64,000 nt of DNA from Anopheles merus (lineage: Eukaryota; Arthropoda; Insecta; Diptera; Culicidae). Position numbers and translations under genes: made by a program. The DNA is taken from the NCBI RefSeq assembly GCF_017562075.2, contig NC_054084.1:45292697-45356696 (forward strand). The letters are read 5' to 3'. How positions within the stretch are numbered: the stretch's first letter is position 1; every line of letters starts with the position of its first letter. Of the stretch, positions 58,597 through 64,000 are shown piece by piece. The notes under the pieces were generated by a model. It was not told where the DNA came from, did no database searches, and saw nothing but the letters and a program-made list of their open reading frames with translations.

Positions 58597-61500
58597 GAGA
58601 TTTTCCCGTATTCAAGTATTCTCGAGTATATAGCAATAAGGTTTTTGTCTAATCAAACCGTTGGAATGGCCTCTTGTTAGCCTAACTATCAACCTTACTA
58701 GCTTAGGAAGTGATGTGTGCAATGGTAATGGCTACAAAGCATAATTAGTTTTTAGTTATTTATTGATTGAATTATTTATTTGTTATTATCTTTTTATGCG
58801 TTTATATTTATTTATTAATTTATTATATAATTAAAAAATAATTATTCGATAAGATTCGTCGAAATGTGATTGAATCGATATGATACTAACTTGTAAGCTT
58901 ACAGGGTTTTCCAAGTCACTTTCGAATGGCATATCCTTCAATGCCATTGTTTTTTTTTCTGAAAAGCATAAACCTGATTTTTTAAGTAATGTGTAGAAAA
59001 TAATCCTATTTATCTTTTTATTTTTCTGCTTCATCAATGCATCTGCCATGATCGTAATGCAGAGAAACCATCTTTCTTTCTAATATCTTGACATACGTTT
59101 AATTCAATTGCTTTTTTAAACATCGACTAATGTTACCCGCTGCGTATGTTAGTCTAGCACGCTCATAGCGAGCAGACGCTAGTCACGTAGAACCTGGCTC
59201 GTTTGTGCCTATTAGCAACTCGTAAAAAATAAAACAAAACAGTACATTACCAATTTTATTGCAGTCTTGATGAATTATGTATGAGATAATCACGAACATA
59301 CGGCGGGGTTTTACGACTGCCCGTCGTCTTACCCGAGAAAGCACGTCACGGCCCTCCTTTGTTAATGCAATTACCCTCAGCATGCAGTTCTGCCCGATGC
59401 AACCGATTGACTTTTGGCTAACCTTTCCACTCCGATCACTGCAGTGAAATAACATGATTCGTGGTAGCTAGTTCACCCGTTCGATTCCTAATAACGTCTA
59501 AATCTTGCAGTTGTGCTACGATCCGGAAGGATAGCTCCCAGCTTTCCAGGGGCAGGGCGTAAACGGGACAATATTAGTCGAATTTCGCGACTCGCGAAGT
59601 ACTTCAAAAAGCCGCCGGCCATTTGATTGCGGTTATGTCACGATACAGCCGCATTCTGCGATGATCTCTCAGGAATGATGCAGGGCTTGGGAGCTCCAGT
59701 TGCTGAGAAGTTCCAGCTGTTTGCTCGAGCGGAAGCAGTAGCAGATCAGACATCGAAGTTGCTTATTGAATAACAATCAGGTATACCTTGTATGTGTGAG
59801 TGTGTAGTGATAGAATAAGCTTCATTGCCATCGATGAAGCGAAACGCCCTTAAGCACTCGAAGCCAATTGCTACCCGCTGGGTCCCGAACGCCTGCAAGG
59901 ATTCTTCACTTGTCTCCCAAATGCATCGGCCGCCTTTAGCCTGTTTCGGCTCACAAAAAACTCTCAGGTGGCCTTCCTGGTGCCGGCTGCCTTTGGCAAT
60001 GATCCAGCTACGAAACTGCACTCTTCTGTGGCTTCTTGTCTGCTTATCTTCTTTCCCGTTTTCTCACCCCACCGTCAGAAGATTGTGACTCGTGCCCGTG
60101 TGACTACGCTCAATGCAAGTACTGAATTATGCTTTCCACTAGCGCCCCAGTAGTACCGCATCGTGGTAACATCTTCAGCAAACCATCTCCACAGTACACG
60201 ACCCTGCTCCTGGAGCATCTATAATGACTCTTTCCGCAGTAGGCCATCGCTTTCCCGAGTGAAACACGCAGGAATGGTTGCTTGGCATAAAATGCTGCAA
60301 TGACGACGTACCATTGTTGCGATTTACTGATGAGCTTTTTAATAATGCTCTTGATGCTTGAATGACGCCTGAGGGCCAACATTAAGGATTGAAAGTGTCT
60401 GGTAGATTTTTCGCAATCAACTGTTTACACAGCGGTCATTGCTTTTGCCGAAAGAGCCAAGCGAAGTGTGAATGAATGATGAATACATTCTATTATTTCA
60501 TTGAAAGGTATCAATAAAGCACTCCACAATCTTTCGTTGAAGTGAGTTTATCAATAATGTTTTGAAGTGCTAGGAATACTATAGGTATTTGTACCTTTTC
60601 TTTTTTGTCTTGTTTTGAACAATATAGATAGTTTATTTATGCAATCACATTTTTTCCAACCCTCTATCTGCCCCTTCGCCTGTGCCCCGCGAGGGGTCTA
60701 GAGGGAGGGCATGTTCTAGCTATTTGGAGCGCATCGTTTTTACCCCGTAGTTGGTTGTTACAATTATAGGTGTTTGTACCACAGGCAATGAAAAAGTCAC
60801 TGGATCGTCAAAAGGATGTGACGATCCGGTGAAAATTGAATCATGTCGGGCTATACGCACCTCATGTCCGCATGTCGCATTAAACCTACAGCTGTTTAGA
60901 CCATTACATCGGACTGAATCCACAAATTTCGATAAGAGCATAAGATTAACACCATAAAAATGTATTAAAAAATAATTTAATTCTTTTTGATTGTTTAAAT
61001 GTTTCATGAAAATATAGTCCCATTTTAAAAATAGAAGTCTCTCCAATGGGACTCATAAATCTTTTTATTCAAGTCTGAATATTGGCAAATTACGCTTTAA
61101 ACACATTGAGTGCAACCCCAAAACCAATTCGAACGATTTGCGTTGCACTAGCACGAAGTAAACACTATGACGGATGACAAATCGAATGATAAATATTAAC
61201 AAATAATATAATTTAAAAAAGATAGGTAACACTTAAAATAGTTTGTCATTTAGTGATACGAAGTAATATAAGTTTCTAGTAATACTAATTGTCAGCAATA
61301 ATAAAATATGTACAGTATTAATAATCATAGTCGACCATCAAAGATCAATACGATCATACTTTACCATGGCTAGTGATATATCATCAATAGATTGCCAAAG
61401 TGTTTGTATTCAACACACTTTCTTCTAAATTGTATGTTTTCCTCCATATTTTCCCGGAAGCTTCATCTAAATCATGATTCATATTTCAGCTTGTGTGTTT

Positions 61501-62235
61501 ATAAAAAAAATATATTATACAACCAACGATATACGTTAACAATCATTCTTTTCTGCCTGCCTCTGCCTTTTACTAAACATTTTGACAGCGTCGTTTACTA
61601 GACATTGCTGCGGCATTGTTAAAACGCATTTGACATTCTTTGTTAGCTGTTTATCGCTATTTTGTATAAAACTCGCCAGAGCTGAACGATAACTCCGGCT
61701 TCCGGAACAAACACGGTGCTTGATTCAACAAATGTTGTTTTTTATTTGAATGCACGCGTCGAAACACCACACCACCTTTTCATATTATATTCATTGTAGC
61801 ACAAGCTTGCTCTTCTAATCAAAGCTGCTTGCGAACCGGCACAGAAAGAAAGAAAAATACTTCTGCTTTACTGTTCCGCTATATTTTTTGTACAGGTTTT
61901 CCGCTTTCCGGTTAAGTGTGAGGTGTCTTTTTGGACGTACATTCTTTCTCGGTAAACGTAGTACCTGTAAAATATGCTTTATCAACTTCCTTGGCTGTAC
62001 TTTGTCAACTTTTTCTAGGGAAGTTGAGTCAAAATTGTTCAGGAATGAAAGATTAGACTATTTGAACTGATGCTCTACTGTAAGAATTCATCCTTCAGCT
62101 CTCTCTGTTGGATACAAAAACCTACAACTTCATTTTTCAATACATTGTCAAATGGTAGATTTAAATTTTTAAGTTGGCACTAATGTGTAAAAAACGTTTT
62201 AATACTTCAATTAAATGCAATAAATATAATTAAAA
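58597..62235. other. Sequence without a supported gene
   Basis: Open frames at 59.2-60.4 kb and 60.7-61.0 kb lack splice and family support. A small GC-rich inverted repeat (CCCTCTA...TAGAGGG with CCCCGCGAGGGG) lies at about 60660-60712. The 60.9-61.6 kb part is very AT-rich. Confidence 0.3.
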
Positions 62236-62385
62236 AGGGACAGTCCCGAACAGTCGTCCTGTTAATAACATGCCCGTTGTGGGCTAGAGACCTACTATCC
62301 GGCAGCGTGTTAATGAATCAGTCTCGAAAGCTTGTATAAGTCGCCATGTCCGCGTATGTCGTTACGTCAAGTAGTAGTAGTATTA
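62236..62385 (+). mobile_element. Diverged SINE-related block
   Basis: ACAGTCGTCCTGTTAATAAC and ATGCCCGTTGTGGGC resemble the head of the SINE family (ACAGTCGTCAAC, AACAACATGCCCGTCATGGG), and CTACTATCCGGC and a (TAG)n-like tail follow. The B box is degraded. It may be a separate SINE subfamily or an old copy. Confidence 0.5.
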
Positions 62386-64000
62386 TTAAAAAATGCAATA
62401 TTCACTATCCTGTATATAGTTAAACAATAGAATTTTATTAAACGATAGAACGAATTAAAAAAGAAGGCTTGTTTTGCTAAGAAAATGATGGAATAGAAAA
62501 GATTCTCACTGACAAAGCAAAGCATTTCATGAAAAGTAACGGGAATAACAAATTTTCATAGTCATCGATTCAGCTGGATTATTTTTATTATTATTTTTTT
62601 AACTGATGTATGATAGCTACACAGCATTGATCATTACTAACAATGTGCTTGTTGCAAAACAGATATTATTAACCGTTTTCAAACTACCTTCCATCCAGAT
62701 AGAAATTTTGTTAATCGTATATATTGTTGTTTCACTAAAATAAACCTTGTTAAATTATCGAAAAGTTAGACCAAATACCAATTCTATATCAGAAATTATT
62801 CGAAATCAGTATCATAAATTTATAAAATTCTTCGTTTTATATCATGCCGGTTCGTTCGATTTGGCGTCACAAGTGGATGTGTGACAGCGGCACTGCTTAA
62901 ACAATTCTTCAAGGCGAAGTTTATGCTGCAGGGTGGGAAACTTTGCTAAAGTAGACCAATCCTAATGACAAAAACTTATTTATCACATGCCATTTAATGA
63001 TGAAATGAAACAAAACTTTGACCATTCTGGACGACGCGCGACGGGGGTTGGATAGTTAGTTGGTCAACACATGTGAGCGAACGGGTCCGTTTGTTGTTGA
63101 CACAAACAAATGAAAATCCGTGTCCTGATACCCATGGCCGCAGAATGATGCAGTATTTAATTGATAGCAGTATATAACAAATCAGGTAAGACTTTAATAA
63201 CTTAGTAATGAAATAAAAGTCTAATAAATTTTAACTCCCCAAGTCTATTCCAAATATCATACAGAACAGAGCCATTGAAAAGTTTTATCGATTCTTTAGC
63301 GAAACAATCCCTCGTGCTTCACATATCTTTTAATCAAACCTATAATCAGAACATATCATGATAAAGGCATTTCAGGGCAAGGAATCAAATTCCTCCATAA
63401 TTGCTGTTTTGTATAGTTTTCCGCCATTCGTGGCCATTAAGATGTTGATGACAGATAACAAACAGCATGAAAATACACACACATTTCCATTGTTCAATGT
63501 AGAATACACAAACATTTCCATAGTTCAATGACGTCAAATTTCTAAGCTTACTAATGTTCTCAACATAGACTTAAAATATAAAAGTCGATAGTTTTTTTTT
63601 ATAATTCAACTAAGTAGCCACGGTTTGTTATTCCGTCAATCTGACAAAAAAAGCTGACGAAGAAGGTTTGCAAATGTGCAACACTAATAAGAAACAAATA
63701 AACTAATAAAAACTTTCCCCATCCACAAGCACTGACAACAACAGCGTCGTCCCAAGCGTTAACCGGAAGCGGTGACCTTCGTTTGGCCGTTTTTGTGCGC
63801 GTTTGATTTGAATCGCATTAGTAATCTAATCTTTTGGATGAATCTTAAATTTAACCTTTTATTCTTTCCGGTCGCTTTTCTGGATCAAATATCCCAAACC
63901 GACCGAAAATGGAGCATTCATAGCGAAGAAGCAAAATACATGGAAGAGCAGAGGTATGGGATGTTGGTTCGTTTTTTTTTAACTGAATCTATCGTCTGAT
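62386..64000. other. AT-rich sequence, nothing recognised
   Basis: No supported feature up to the window edge. A tandem duplication of about 35 bp (ACACATTTCCATTGTTCAATG / ACAAACATTTCCATAGTTCAATG) occurs at about 63480-63530. Confidence 0.35.

Overview
The window looks like nuclear DNA of a dipteran, most likely an Anopheles-type mosquito. It is AT-rich and gene-poor, with small high-GC3 exons bounded by GT/AG splice sites, a family of tRNA-derived SINEs, several short terminal-inverted-repeat elements, an insect LINE and a complete BEL/Pao LTR retrotransposon. The species is an inference; nothing here fixes it.

Host genes. At the left edge (2244-2743, + strand) are the last three coding exons of a gene, all separated by phase-1 introns. 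They encode a Thr/Ser/Pro-rich stalk and a hydrophobic C-terminus typical of a GPI-anchor signal; an Ig-superfamily cell-surface protein (DIP or lachesin type) is the best guess, and its 5' exons lie outside the window. A long 3' region follows, to about 4.7-4.9 kb, with a G-quadruplex-type motif touching an AATAAA. A second + strand gene ends at 37285-37523 plus a small terminal exon at 37651-37674; its product is not recognised. A weaker candidate terminal exon lies on the - strand at 55911-56153.

Mobile DNA. From left to right: a decayed LINE remnant (1-657, -); a foldback element built of ~21-bp units (1083-1331, second copy 35954-36171); eight SINE or SINE-related copies; a 5'-truncated LINE with RT domain and two nonsense codons (9890-11355), whose 3' tail recurs at 58523-58596; a TA-flanked element with six TGTCCGGAAT-like iterons (14231-15260); two other foldback structures (16745-16920 and 19381-19552); a nested stack at 21562-24210, where a hAT-type element with 8-bp target duplication sits inside a GGGGCC-ended element and carries a SINE; more GGGGCC-ended copies at 24440-24966 and 39156-39701; a TTAA-flanked piggyBac-type MITE (41265-41519); and the BEL/Pao element (46950-53191, -) with two identical 359-bp LTRs, a 5-bp target duplication and one intact 1805-codon Gag-Pol frame that begins with a PHD-type zinc finger. 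A ~250-bp (CA)n array lies at 57241-57491.

The remaining stretches are AT-rich sequence in which I could not support a gene. No CRISPR, operon-like or bacterial feature is present. I found no clear new multi-gene system; the most striking items are the young autonomous BEL/Pao copy, the iteron-built foldback elements, the long near-perfect hairpin at 19.4 kb and the three-layer nested insertion.
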